Assembly (NCBI GenBank): GCA_022578605.1
Contig: MU394136.1
Coordinates: 60,001-124,000 of the forward strand
Source: Camillea tinctor
Taxonomy: Eukaryota; Ascomycota; Sordariomycetes; Xylariales; Xylariaceae
Direction: 5' to 3'
Length of the DNA stretch: 64,000 nucleotides
This document shows, one piece after another, positions 11,443-23,201 of the stretch; positions within the stretch are counted from its first letter, which is position 1, and the number at the start of each line of letters is the position of its first letter. Both the position numbers and the translations under genes were made by a program. Below the pieces are notes generated by a model. That model searched no databases. It was not told the origin of the DNA and worked only from the letters and a program-made list of their open reading frames with translations.

Positions 11443-13043
11443 ATGTTCCAATTATCTATTATTCTTTGGCCATCGGTCGCCCTATGCCTATCTGTCGTCA
11501 CATTCTTGTTTCTCAGCAAGGCACAGAAAGATGTGGTCTTTAGGCGGTTCGGCTTCGTACGGCAGCCGTCTAGGCCCAGCACACCGTCGCTCGAAAAGCA
11601 ATCGTTCTCGAAACCCCTCTCGTCCTCTTCTGCTGACCTAGCTTTGACGTTTCCGCCCACACCCCGTAATCAGTTGGAGAAGATGGCGCCCAATATGTCA
11701 GCCGAGCAGCGAAAGGCGATGGGAAGCTTGGCATTTGACCAAGCCACATTCGAACGCTCTATTCTGAAATTTGAGGAAGATTATCAGACTGCGGATGATT
11801 GGAAATACACCCCGATGGGTTTCTCTGTTAAGGAGGTGAAGGCGTTAGGCGACTTCCCCGACTATTCGACCCTTACCGAAGTTCCCATGCCCCAGCCATA
11901 CAAGGAGTTCGACATCGAGAAGGCCAAGCCAAGACCATACAGACCCTTCCGATGGGCATACCATCAAACCATGTGTAAGCTATGCAGTTCTCGATATCAT
12001 ACCACAAAAAGACTAACGTAACCATGCAGCTTTGACAAAACTGGAGACCGACTGGTGGATAGAACTCGAATCAACCTACAAGGCCCGCATCGCCCAGCGC
12101 CAGGAGCTCTACGCCAAGCACGGTAAGAATGTGCTGCAGTGGCTACCCGGCTCCGAGTTGGCTTGCAAGGAGCTCATGGAGATGGTCGTACAATTCATAT
12201 GCGCCCGGTACCCGCAATATTTCATCCTTTCTGAAGACAAGACCCAGCTAGAAAACAAGATCCTCGGCACCGTGACGATGATCAAGGAGAAGCACCCGCT
12301 GCTTGTTCTACTCGACAATGTGCCGGAGGACTTTGGTATTACGCTGCGGGACCCAGAAACCGGTTATTATTCATTCCGTGCCGGTATGATATGTTCCGCA
12401 CTGGGCTGGAACGTAGCTAGCAAGATTGGTATGAGACTCGATGAGATACATCAGCCTATTCCTGATTACAAGGAAAAGATGCAGTTCAGTATGGATCGGT
12501 AGGTTTCCCAAATGGCAGCTCCTCTAGCTTTAATACATCCGTTGAGTACTGACTTGACCTAGATTCTTCTCCAAGATGCCCGCAAACAAGCCCATCCAGC
12601 GGGGTTCATGGGGTCTAGAGGTAGACCAGCCCCTATACATGCCACCAGGCGACCCGCACGGAGCCTACCGCGAGTACCAGGACCCCAACCTTGAGCGCTC
12701 GCGCATGCATCTCCGAGTCGACTGGCAAACGCTCCGACGTCTCCCGCTATCTGGCGCCATTGTGTTCAATTTCAAAGCCCTCTTCACCCCGATAGAAGAA
12801 TTCCGCAACGAGCCGTACGTGCCTAGTCTCATCCTAAAGGTGCTCAAGGAGGGCAAGGAGAGCCTCATGAAGTACAAGAACACGTGGCACACGGAACACG
12901 TCACGATCCCCGCGCTGGAGGAGTACGAGCGGGAGCAGAAGGAGAAGGGCCTAATGGAGAAGGACTGGGAACCTAAGACACTGGATGACAGCCCCTGGTT
13001 CCCTGGATGGAAGGAGAAGTGGCATGCGCAGCAGGGCTTTTGA
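11443..13043 (+). CDS. DUF3445 / HODM-like heme-dependent N-demethylase, membrane-anchored
   Basis: Three exons, 11443-11974, 12030-12498 and 12563-13043, joined by 55- and 64-bp GT-AG introns, give 493 residues. The start at 11443 (CACC before ATG) is preferred to an in-frame ATG at 11392. Residues 4-24 form one hydrophobic segment, so the protein is probably anchored in a membrane. A Pro/Ser-rich linker follows. The DUF3445 domain spans roughly 165-455: RPFRWAYHQTM at 167-177 is split by intron 1, then an acidic WWIELE block, and the family hallmark RVDWQTLRRLPLSGA at 385-399. A bacterial member of this family (HODM) uses heme and an electron partner to remove methyl groups from dimethylamine; the substrate of fungal members is not established. 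The gene converges with the next one, 314 bp apart. Confidence 0.85.
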
Positions 13044-13357
13044 ACCGGGTGATTTTCATTTATTTATTTATTTTTGGAATTTTTCCCCCTTTATGGGGAG
13101 ACACAATCACAATTGGAATTGTAGCGAGGCCTTTTTTTGTTTTGAGATCATTCATTGACGTTATTCCCCGGGTGTTTCTATCTACGAAGGCGGCCTATCG
13201 GAGATTTTCCGCGGCGTCACAGTGTTCATGCAAAAGGAGTAGTGTTGAAGGAACCGAAACCATGTATCAAAATATAATAATACCACCCACATCGGCCATC
13301 ATAAGATGCAAACTGATCCCTCTATGCAACTCTAATCAACCCTTTCCCCTCCCCCTA
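13044..13357. other. Convergent 3' spacer
   Basis: A short AT-leaning interval shared by the 3' ends of two convergent genes. It includes T-rich stretches just after 13043 that could serve 3'-end formation. No gene seen. Confidence 0.6.
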
Positions 13358-14518
13358 TCAAGCAAGCTTCTCTACATTGATCTGTACCCCAGCCTTCCTC
13401 AGTCTCTCCACAAACGGCATCCCCAGCGTCGATGGCGTCCTGAACCCCCCTTTCCCAGGTCCGCTCTCACCCGGTGCCTCCAGCAACACAGCCGCCGCCT
13501 CCACCGCCAATATCGCACTAACATCCGTCAGCGCGCCCTTGTACCTAAACTCGCTCCTCGCCAGCGGCCTCCTCTCCCCCCTCGCAAACGCCACAGCCCT
13601 GAACTCCGCGCTCTCCGCCCTCCGGCTCTCCTCCCGATCCGGCCCCGTCCCCGGCGCGAACGCGATCCGCGCACGCACCAGGGCCCGGAACCACGGCCAC
13701 GCCAGGAGCCAGATCCCCAGCGCGACGCAGACCCGAAAAGCCATGGCAGAGATGCGGCCCCCCACCGGCGCATACTCGCGGTACACGAAGTCCGGGCCGT
13801 ACACCTCGGGACTCCGGGCCGCCGAGCGGGCCACCACAGCCTCATTCGCGGCTCCCGTGAAAGGCGCGGGCACCAGGGCGCCTCCGAGCGCGGGCTCGCA
13901 GCGGCAGCGCTCGCTTCTGGCGCGGAAGCAGGAGGTGCCGTAGCGCTCGGCGAGACAGAGCAGGGTTTCCGCGGAGCCGCCCTGCATGCCTTGCATGTTA
14001 AGGCGGGCCGCGGCCGCGACCTCGATGCGGGGACCGGCTTCTGCGACGAGCAGCCAGGCGAGCAGGTCCGAGGGCGCGCTGGAGAGCGAGGTGCAGGGGA
14101 TCAGCAGGGCGCCGGAGGCGCGCGCGGGCGCGGAGTGCGCGGCGATCATGGAGCGCACCCACGGCGTCTCGGTGGCGAAGTCGAGGTAGTGCGTCCCGGC
14201 GGCGGCGCAGGCGGCGACCACGGGCGAGGAGTGCAGGTGGTAGGGCCCCACGCCGTTGATGAGGACTTTGGTTTGGCGGATGAGGGGCGCCAGGGCGGAG
14301 GGGGAGAGGTCGGCTAGGGTGAATATGCGGGGTGCGTTGCGGGAGGGGTTGGTGTGCTGGAGGGCTGCGGCGAGGGCTTCGAGTTTGCTGGGGGAACGGC
14401 CGGCGATGCACCAGCGGAGGGTGGTGGGCTGGGTGCGGGCGATGTGCTCGGCGCAGATGGTTGCGGTCCAGCCTGTGGCGCCGAGAATGGTTATGTCGAA
14501 GGGGCGGTCGTGTTCCAT
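13358..14518 (-). CDS. Saccharopine dehydrogenase-like NAD(P)-binding oxidoreductase
   Basis: A single exon codes 386 residues. The N-terminus FDITILGATGWTA (7-19) is a Rossmann dinucleotide-binding loop, followed by WCIAGRSPSKLEAL (36-49), the usual second strand and Arg of the family. Further blocks are KVLINGVGPY (84-93) and HYLDFATETPW (110-120), typical of SCCPDH-like and trans-acting enoyl-reductase proteins. A hydrophobic stretch at about 258-281 may be a membrane segment, as in eukaryotic SCCPDH homologues. Length fits the family (about 390-430). True saccharopine dehydrogenases act in lysine metabolism, but this branch has no firmly known substrate and I assign none. The gene is strongly GC-rich, which opens long shadow frames on the opposite strand. 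Confidence 0.85.
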   Translation of the reverse strand: MEHDRPFDITILGATGWTATICAEHIARTQPTTLRWCIAGRSPSKLEALAAALQHTNPSRNAPRIFTLADLSPSALAPLIRQTKVLINGVGPYHLHSSPVVAACAAAGTHYLDFATETPWVRSMIAAHSAPARASGALLIPCTSLSSAPSDLLAWLLVAEAGPRIEVAAAARLNMQGMQGGSAETLLCLAERYGTSCFRARSERCRCEPALGGALVPAPFTGAANEAVVARSAARSPEVYGPDFVYREYAPVGGRISAMAFRVCVALGIWLLAWPWFRALVRARIAFAPGTGPDREESRRAESAEFRAVAFARGERRPLARSEFRYKGALTDVSAILAVEAAAVLLEAPGESGPGKGGFRTPSTLGMPFVERLRKAGVQINVEKLA

Positions 14519-15242
14519 GGTTTTGGGGGTGTGAGTTGGGGGGAGAAGAAAGGGGTAAGCTTTGCGCGAAAAGGGGGTGGAATAAATTCAACTGTGAATG
14601 CTTCCCTTTCAAGTCATAATATACAGTATGTAGATGAACTATAACTCGTGGCAATGTACATGTTCAGTTTATATAGTTACTCGTCCGGATAACTAGTCCA
14701 TCATGGTTTGTAATGTTCCCTTTTCTTGCGCAGTTCAAGTACATGACAAAGCAGGCCCAGTTCCTCGGAGTTCACGGTACAGAAACTATTCTCTTTAACA
14801 AAAGCCATCTCCTTCAAGGGTTTTGTAGAGAAGTCCCCCCTCTATACACATACTTATGAGAATTACGATTATCTATGCACTAGCACCAGACTCGTAGAAT
14901 AGTTTATACCTAGTATACAAATTCCCAAGGTGACTATGACACCTCTTAGAAGCAGTGGAATAGGATATTTCAAGTTGGAATCTCCAAAGGATACAGATAG
15001 ATGTAACCTTCATACTCATACACAGTATTCCACAGATTTCTTCTTGCATACATACATCTACATATTATTAGCTAGGTTAAATATTCGTGAGCAAAAAGCA
15101 AAAGCGGAATGGTTCATATATTTCGACCAGAGTCGTCCAGGGTATCAAAAACATCTATCACGTATACCAGGTTCCACACCAACCCAACCATTTCCCGCCG
15201 TCTTCCAATCCAGGTGTCCGTACGCCTGTCTATCCAATGCTA
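14519..15242. other. Spacer between two minus-strand genes
   Basis: About 720 bp. It should contain the promoter of the oxidoreductase at its left end and the 3' untranslated region of the regulator at its right end. No further coding structure is visible. Confidence 0.55.
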
Positions 15243-17524
15243 TTAACCGTCGAACCAGGAATCTGCGACAAATCCCTCTGGGAAGCATTCACTACGGCGC
15301 CAAGCAACGTTAGCGACTTCAGTCCACGCGAGAAAAAAAAACCTCCTTTCTTCTTCACGGAGCCCACTCACCAATGCTCAGCATCATGACCCCCAGCTCA
15401 TCCGCGTCATCCAGCCACATCTCCACCCGGCGATCCATCACGTACCCCTTCCCGACGAGGAAAAACTCGGCCTGCAGCAGCCCCGGCGCGCCCACGTCCG
15501 CCCACTGCGCGAGCCACTTGACGTACAGCGCGCGCCAGGCGCGCTCGTCGGCGGCCTGCCACAGGAAGCGCGGGCCGGGGGCCAGCAGGCGGCCGAGCTC
15601 GAGGCAGTTGGAGTGCGGGGCGCGGTGGTGCACGCTGTAGGCCCAGTGGAGGAAGTACAGGGCCTGGACGGCGCGGCGCTTGGCCTCGAGGTGGGCCCAG
15701 ACGGGCCAGCTGGGGCAGTTTAAGTGACGGGTGTGGCTATGGGCAGAGTGGATTTGCTCGTCCTGCAGCGCGGTGCCGGTGGACAGCACGTGGTAGGCCA
15801 TGTGCTGCAGCCGCGCGAACAGGCCCCGCGGGACGACGGAGAGGGCGGTTTGCCGGGGCGAGGGGAAGAGCAGGAGCAGGGTTAGGATGACGATGCTTTG
15901 GGTGGCGGCGAGGAGGGTGGGCGCGTCGAAGGTGGGGTACTGGGGTTTTGGTTAAGCACTTGGATAGAGAAAAAAAGGGTGGGAGGAAAGGGGGGTGAAG
16001 GATAGGTAACTGTCTCTCTCTCACCTTCGCCAACACGCTCTCTACCTCCTGCCTCACGGCGTCCTCTACTATCTGACTCGAGTCGGGCGCCTGGCCCGCC
16101 CACATCTTGCACAGGGTGATGCAGTTGGCGAGGGGGCGCGGGGCGCCTTCGCGGAACTGCAGGAAGTGGATTATGGGCGGGAGTTGGATGCCCCGCGCCA
16201 GCATGCGCGGCCACGAGCGGAACACGCGCAGCACCGTCTGCGCGCTGTGGTTCACGAGCTCCGGTGGGTCGGGGACCGCGGGCTGGGCTGCGAGCTCGAG
16301 GAGCCAGGTCTCGGGCACGTGGGTCGCTGGCGGTGGCGAGGATGGACCCTGCAAGGCGTCGAAGCGCGCGTTCGAGAGGTCGAGGAGCGAGACGAGTGGA
16401 AGGTCGGGGAGGGAGATGGTGCTGCTGCTTGCTGTGTCTGGCGGGGTGGTCATGTTGTTGCTGTTGCTAGTAGTGCCGGCTTCAGACACGGACACGTTGG
16501 AGAAGAAATCTGGGGTCATTGCTGCGCTCCCATTTTCAGTGGTAGACATCTCCAGATCAGAAAAGTCCGGCATCACATCGCTGACAGCGGCAGCGGTAAT
16601 GTTGGGGTCTAGACAAGCTAGATCGGCAGTGAAGTCTCCACCGGCACCCCCTTGTAAAGCATCGCCGAACTCGAGAGACGCCGTCGAAGCATCACTAGCT
16701 ACGATCAAGTCCTCTGTCGGCTGCAGTTGCTCCGTCGTCCTACTAGAAGACGCGGCCTGAGATCTGACATACGCACAGGAGATCCTGCGGGAGGTGCAGC
16801 GCGAACATGAGGGCCTCTGGAGGTCACATCGGGTTTTGGCTAGGGTGCAATGGCTAATACCCAAGGGGAGAGACAGAGTTGTGAGCACACAGCAGTACTA
16901 CTCCTATTATAACGGAGAAAAGGAGATAACTCATGTACGATAAAATAGAATACCACATATAATGTGACTATCTGGGAGGGGAAGAGAAGAGAGAGAGGCA
17001 AGGGGGTTTATTCAACTCACCGACACGCTTTCTGGCGCACGCTCAACTTGGGCTCAAGCGTACATCTCTTCACGTGCCGCACGAGCGACGACTCTGTTGG
17101 GGCACAGCAGGAGTCAATAATAATTACAATAACAACACAAACTACCTAGTAAATACTTCTACTTAAAAGGGAGAAGAGGGGGGATGAAAAGAAAAGAAAA
17201 GAAAAGAAAAAGGTTATAGGAAAACTTACTCTGTTTAAACGTCTTTCTGCATAATGTGCACCGGTTCTCCGTTCTGGATCTGGCAACCATATCGATATCT
17301 GCGTCGGTGATGGTAGGCAGCGGTTCATTAAACATGTCCATCAGCGAGCAGCAGTAGGCCAAGTCCAGCTCCTGATCCTGCTGCGAGCTGTCGCTTCTAC
17401 TGCCGCTGCCGCTGGTAGTAGTATTGGCGGCGGCGACCTGGTCGCCTAGTAACTCCTCTGTATTAATGATATGTTGGTGTAATTCATAGGTATCACCCGG
17501 AATTCCGAGCACAGAAGCGTCCAT
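15243..17524 (-). CDS. Dual zinc-finger (C2HC + Zn2Cys6) transcription factor
   Basis: Read on the minus strand, exons are 17524-17230, 17093-17021, 16853-16025, 15939-15372 and probably 15316-15243; phases agree throughout and give about 612 residues. Residues 89-109 form a C2H2-type finger with a terminal Cys (C89, C92, H105, C109) split by intron 1. Directly behind it is a canonical fungal binuclear cluster (C122, C125, C132, C139, C142, C149, spacing 2-6-6-2-6) split by intron 2. A Ser/Thr/Asp-rich linker follows, then a helical C-terminal region of the fungal regulator type with HxxHLNCPSWPVW and DDADELGVMMLSIG. The last exon uses an AAG acceptor and ends near DSWFDG; without it the frame stops at 15355. 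Intron 1 holds a (GAAAA)n run. Such regulators often control metabolic genes; the target is unknown. Confidence 0.85.
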
Positions 17525-18339
17525 AGCCCCAGAAAAGATGATCTCGGAGTTCCTGGTTGACGATGACTAAGTTAGGGGGTTTTGTTTTCAGCTGAGAAGA
17601 GCCCCATCAACTTATGCAGTTACATAAAGCACCAGATTGTATAAGTTTACCAGAATAGTGAGTGTCAGTGCTATAGGTTTAAGTCCCAGATCTCTCAGAA
17701 TACAAAGAAATGATCTTTGGAGTATTTCTGAGGCATGGAGAATTGGCTAGTATTAATAACCGAATCGTAAACCCGGTTGAAGAGAAACCATCTCGAACAG
17801 CTTTGATTGAACAAAACCCCCTGTCCGCCCTATAAGGAGACGTGACTAATGCTCCGGGTCTTGAGACTCTAAGTATAGTACAGGTCCAGTTACCGAGATA
17901 GAAGCCTTATGTAAACTACTTGCATATGCACGCTTATAGATTGCTGGCGAATCCATACGAGTGCCCAGACTTCAGCCTCGTCGATCCCATGTTGAATATT
18001 CCCACTGATAGCCTATTAAGGTTGAGCATTCCCTTTTCCTGATCGTGATGTTACAATTGACGCCTAAATTCAGAGCTCATGCTCCACTAGTTGACGTGAG
18101 ACTCGAGGCACACGTACTGTAAAGATGGGTTTTACACAAACTTCACCCCTACCTATTGTCAAGACTCAAACTAGGGGTTAAGCAACGACACGACTGCCTA
18201 GATTATATCCGTCTAGCTCCGTAAAGATCGAATTCAGAGCCGGGCCTTGCCACCGCCACCAGCAGATTCAGGCAGAGGGCAGCATAACCCCGTAGCTCCT
18301 GTGGGGGTACACCTGCACACTGCGTTGGAGATGTATGGT
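17525..18339. other. Promoter region of the dual zinc-finger gene
   Basis: About 815 bp between the regulator start and the ETF-QO stop, both on the minus strand. It must hold the regulator's promoter and the ETF-QO 3' end. No open frame of interest and no clear binding-site cluster. Confidence 0.55.
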
Positions 18340-20431
18340 TCAAGTCATGTAATACTTTGGTCCTTCACCGCCCTGAGGAACGGACCAATTGATATCCTGG
18401 TGAGGAGCTTTGATATCGCAGGTTTTGCAGTGAATGCAACTATATCAGACATATTAGCGTGAGCTTATCTATCAACTACGTTCGCAACGAAAACTCCCCG
18501 AATAGATGATACGAAGAATCTGTGAAGGACTGTGAAGACTTACTTCTGAGCATTGATCTGGAATCTGACGCCAAGCGGTTTTGATTCGTCCTCAACGTAC
18601 TCATACACACCAGCAGGGCAAAATCTGTTCTCCAGACCCTTGTATTTCGGCCATGTCTCCGAGGCATGAGCATCCCAGTCCTTCACTTGCAAGTGCACTG
18701 GTTGGTCTTCCTCGTGGTTTGTTCCAGTTCGCGAGACGCTCGTCAAGATATCGAAACTTATCTTCCCATCCGGCTTAGGGTATTCTATCTTCTGACACTT
18801 ATCTGCCGACTTGGTAGCTGCATGGTCGGGATGCTTGTGCTTCAATGTCCAGGGCACACGACCCTTGAGGATGTACGCCTCTATTCCAGAATACATGACC
18901 CCGCCATAAACCCCCAGAGGATTGTGGAAGGATGGTCGGATATTCCGAACCTCTTTTAACTCTTTCCAAATGGTCGACTTCCGAAGGGAATCCTCGTAAT
19001 CGTATAGGAAGACAGACTCGGTGTTACCTTCTGCTAAAGCTGTCCAAGCCGCTTCGGCAGCCAGCATTCCCGATTTCATTGCGTTATGTGTACCTTTTAC
19101 CTTGGGGACATTAACAAAGCCAGCAGAGTCGCCGATCAGAGCGCCACCGGGGAAAGCAACCTTGGGGATGGACTGAAAGCCACCCTCGATCAGAGCTCGC
19201 GCGCCATACGAGATACACTTGCCTCCTTCAAGTACAGGCCTATAGAGCGGGTGTTGTTTCATCTTTTGGAATTCACCATACGGGGACATCCACGGGTTCG
19301 GATAGTCCAGGGCTACCACAAGACCGATACTTACGAGGTTTTCGCCGAAGTGGTATAACCATCCGCCACCATAGGTGTCCGAGGGCAAGGGATAGCCCAG
19401 GGAATGAACAACTTGGCCCTTGTTGAACTTCTCCGGCTGAACTTCCCAAACCTCCTTCACTCCCAGGCCGTAGGTCTGAGGGTCACTGTCTCTTCTCAGA
19501 TCGAACTTGCTGATGACTTGCTTGGTTAAGCTGCCATGGCATCCCTCGGCGAACATAGTAACTCGTGCGTGGAACTCCATGCCTCGTTCAAAGCTGTCCT
19601 TGGGCTTCCCGTCCCGGGCTATACCTAGGTCATTAGTAGCAACGCCCTTAACCGACCCGTCCGGTTTATAGAGCACCTCGGACGCGGCAAAGCCAGGATA
19701 GACCTCAACGCCAACCTCCTCGGCCCTCTCCCCCAGCCATTTGGTGAACTGGTTCAGACTAACAATGTAATTCCCGTGGTTGTTCATCTGGGGCGGCATG
19801 GGTATGGGAATGGCGGCGGACTTGGTCAAGAACCTCATCTTGTCTGACGTGGCCGGGGTGGCATGTTCGAAGCGGTTCTCGTTGGCCTCGTCGAGCCAGT
19901 CGGGGAAGAGTTCGTTGATGGCAGAGGGTTGTATGACAGCTCCCGAGAGGATGTGCGCGCCGATCTCTCCAGCCTTCTCCAGTAGAAGCACCCGGAAGTC
20001 TTCGTTGCCATTCTCGGTAGCCAGCTGCTTCAAGCGAATGGCAGCACTGAGCCCAGCAGGACCTACAAAACACGATGCCATCATCATCAGCACGTCGAAG
20101 CTGCAATAACAAGTATAGTCTATCCTTTCTTACCTCCCCCGACAATGCACACATCAACCTCATCACTCTCGCGATCGACAGAATTAGGATCAAAGCTTTC
20201 CTCGCGTCTAGGAACGGTGGAGGAAAAAGCTCGGACTACGGAGGTACGGAGAGACGGAAACGTCGCAGCAGTAGTTGAAGAACATCGCGGTAACCGGGGG
20301 TTTCTCGAGGCAGAAGAAGAATAGAACGATGATTGACGGAGCGGATGGACTATTCTCGCTGGGATCGGCAGTCGGGCAGTCCGGCGCACAAGGGTATGAA
20401 GAGATACGGGGGTGGAGGTGGGCAGTGTCAT
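18340..20431 (-). CDS. Electron transfer flavoprotein-ubiquinone oxidoreductase, mitochondrial
   Basis: ETF-QO passes electrons from ETF (fed by acyl-CoA, dimethylglycine and sarcosine dehydrogenases) to ubiquinone in the inner mitochondrial membrane. Exons 20431-20134, 20062-18544 and 18439-18340 give 638 residues. An Arg/Ser-rich presequence (about 1-75, with RRTARLP and a VVRAFSS motif) fits mitochondrial import. The FAD-binding [19 protein letters not shown] is split by intron 1. [14 protein letters not shown], the [13 protein letters not shown] block, and [22 protein letters not shown] are strongly family-specific. The 4Fe-4S ligands are FCPAGVYEY in exon 2 and [10 protein letters not shown] in exon 3; the last exon is only 100 bp and is easily missed, since exon 2 alone reads on to a false stop. 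Confidence 0.96.
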
Positions 20432-23201
20432 GGTTTGAGTAGTAGGTATACTAGGGGTATAAGTTGTAGATATGTATATATGTATGTATGTATGTATGAA
20501 ACCGGTTGATGCTGGTCACGAAATAAGACGGACGAGTCACGATAGTTTCGTACCGTTTCGTACAAAGTTGTTTAGAAGTGGTAAGGATTGAAGAAGAAAA
20601 AACCTGTCACCGAATTCCAAACGCCATTAGTGAAGAATGTTGATGTTTTTGTTGTTGGTTTTGGTATTTTTGCTCATCTCGTAGTATAGATTAGGAGGTA
20701 TTCGGGGAATGGTGGTTGTTGATGTAGGTATAAGTGTGTGGTGAAGACCTCTAAGTGATGGTACACAAGAGTAAAAAGGGTAAAAGTTTAAGAGACGAAC
20801 CACCGGACAAACCTCTCTCAGGCGATGACATCAAAAAAACTCATCAACCATCGGCAGCTTGTGATAAGAACTCCGAGGTAATTGTCCAAGATGATTGGTC
20901 CATTATCTCTCCGGAACTCTAACACCGCTGCAAACCGCCCTAAGTCGGCCTCTAGTCTTTACCTTGATGGCGGGGTTGTTAGGCACGATAGCCTATCATC
21001 GTGCAGCAATTACCTATAGAAGAATTCCGACTAACATATTAAATTACCTAGGTTACGGTTATAATGTTCCATGTATTGTTATGGTTATGACCCGTGGAAG
21101 TGGTACACGACCTCACCCATGGGGGGTTACCTGACATTCGGTAGTGTAACCGAACTCTAACCTAGGTTATACAATACATACCTGGGTATCAATTCCATGT
21201 TACTCTCTACTATGTACATAGACAAGAATGCATAACCTATGCATAATTTTAAACCTTAAACTTGGTGATCTCCGGGCTGTGTACAGAGGTTGCTCTTGTA
21301 TGCATAGAGGTTACATAACCTATAAATGTCTCTGTTATGCTTATGTCGTCATAGCATTTTTAATCTTTCTATCACCCATGCATTTATTTATTTATTATTT
21401 ACATACTACCTACAACTACCTAGATACCTACCTAAGGTTACATACAAATGCCCAAACGCCAAGCTCAAACACCCCATCAACCAATTTCATTCCCCTTATA
21501 ACTCGCAGATCATCTTCCAGCAACAAAGCGACAAAAGCTTGCTTCGGCAGTTTGGGTATCTTAAGAGCGACAAACTAAGATCGTTGGTCGTTGACATATT
21601 CATGCTAAGTAACTCGTGATTTGCCTTGGCATCGATCACCGCACATCTCGTGAGAGCATCGCATTGCGCATGAAGAGTAAAAAGAAATGAAGGGTTTTCT
21701 TATTCTTCTTCTCTTTTGCTATTTACAGCAAGTGATCGGACTGACCGCCTGACCTTAGCTTCTCTCTCTCTATATTTTTTTAAGCTTCAATTATCATGGA
21801 GAGCTCGCAAGAGTCTGTCATTCGTTCAACCATCCCAACATAGCTCAATGTGCGCAAGTGGTCCGCTCGCACACACGAGACGTTTTGGGGCTGTGTTATC
21901 CTCCGGATTGTAAAGCATTAGTCTCTAACACATTGCCTACACTACGACAGTATTCCCTATACACTTTATTTTATTTTATTTGATTTGATTTGATCTAATA
22001 TCAATTAACTAGGTAGTACGGAGTATACAGTCTTAATTAGTCTAAGTCTCAAGCAAGATCACGCAATCTCTTGGAAAGGAGAAAACAACTTAGAAATCCC
22101 ACCTCGCTACCGCTTCCTCATTAAGTCGGCGCTGCCGAATTGACTCCTAGATGCAACCGGAAACGAACTTACCCTGAAATAAGACAACTTGAATCATCGA
22201 GAGAGTGAAACGTCCCTCTCTGTCTATCATCATTTTCTCACCTAAGCTAGCTGCTTTCGTCCATACTCCCCAGTGGGCCATTTTCGTTTGAGCTTCGTTT
22301 GATATTCCTCGGCAAACGTTTGAGGTCCCTGGCACGCTTGGCACCCAGACGATCCAGCTCTATTTGCGGGTAAAGATCGCCTTTGCGTGCTTGGCGCTAT
22401 ACTCCTCCAACCTTGAACTCATATGATCTTTATGATCCCCAAGAGAGATCTGCCTCGTTTTCCCCAGCGGTAACTCGAACCTGGAGGAGTAGCTTTCCCA
22501 ACGCAACATGTATGATCTACTCGACGGTGATCTTATCACCTTCCCCCACTAACGTTTTGGCATCTAAGAATACTTTGTCAAAACTTCCAAACCTTGTTGC
22601 TGGTCCTTGTTTGGTCTCAGTGGGTCGTAGCTCTCTCCCCATCACGCCTTTACTAGGTATGTTGGTATGAATTGCCAATCTTCATCCTCTTGTGTTGTTG
22701 TCCCCGCCTTGGATATTAACTGTATAGCAGGTAATGTGTGTAGTAAATTCACAGTGGATCGAGATGGCCAGGATTGTAGAACGGCTTTCTCTCCAGCCCG
22801 AAGCACAGCCTTCACCATGTCGTCTCATCATCATAGGGGTTCGAGAACCTTGCGCCAAGGCCTGAGTTCAAGGTTGCAAAGTATTGTTCATTCCATCATC
22901 TACTCATTCTCACTTGGACATAAATTCAGCCTCCTCCCAGTGCCGTTTTTTCCGTTCTCATCCTCTATCACCACACACTTCCACATTCGTCTTGGGCATC
23001 GGGTATCCCCTTTCTTTCTCATTCTTGTTCGAAGAGGTATGTCAACAACTATACATCATGAACATCATGACGGATAAATTTCATATGCTAACTGTGCTAT
23101 AGCTGCGCTCCCACTTTCTTTACACTATCCTTAACTCTTCGACTTTATTCGATCATTCCTTATTCCCCCTTTTTTTCGTCCATTATATTCATTCCTTCAA
23201 A
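20432..23201. other. 2.8 kb divergent spacer
   Basis: Lies between ETF-QO (minus) and the secreted repeat protein (plus). It has a short (TATG)n run near 20475-20497 and several CCTAGGT palindromes near 21050, 21165 and 21420. Open frames at 21228-21578 and 22383-23077 lack codon structure and motifs. A noncoding transcript or long 5' leader cannot be excluded. Confidence 0.5.
23101..23201 (+). promoter_or_regulatory. Pyrimidine-rich leader before the secreted-protein start
   Basis: The 100 bp before the ATG at 23202 are strongly C/T-rich on the coding strand (CTTT, TTCC and a T-run) and then end in TTCAAA. CT-rich tracts just upstream of the start are typical of strongly expressed filamentous-fungal genes. 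No TATA box was assigned. Confidence 0.5.

Noticed and set aside
13007..14317. 436-codon plus-strand ORF
   Set aside because: Lies antisense to the saccharopine-dehydrogenase-like gene and is Arg/Pro/Gly-rich, the usual shadow of a GC-rich gene.
17661..17700. Possible tRNA B-box-like word (GGTTTAAGTCC)
   Set aside because: No matching A box or cloverleaf stems around it. No other tRNA or 5S rRNA gene was found by eye.
22383..23077. Open frames upstream of the secreted protein
   Set aside because: Two overlapping frames with Ser/Pro-rich content and no domain; more likely leader or spacer.
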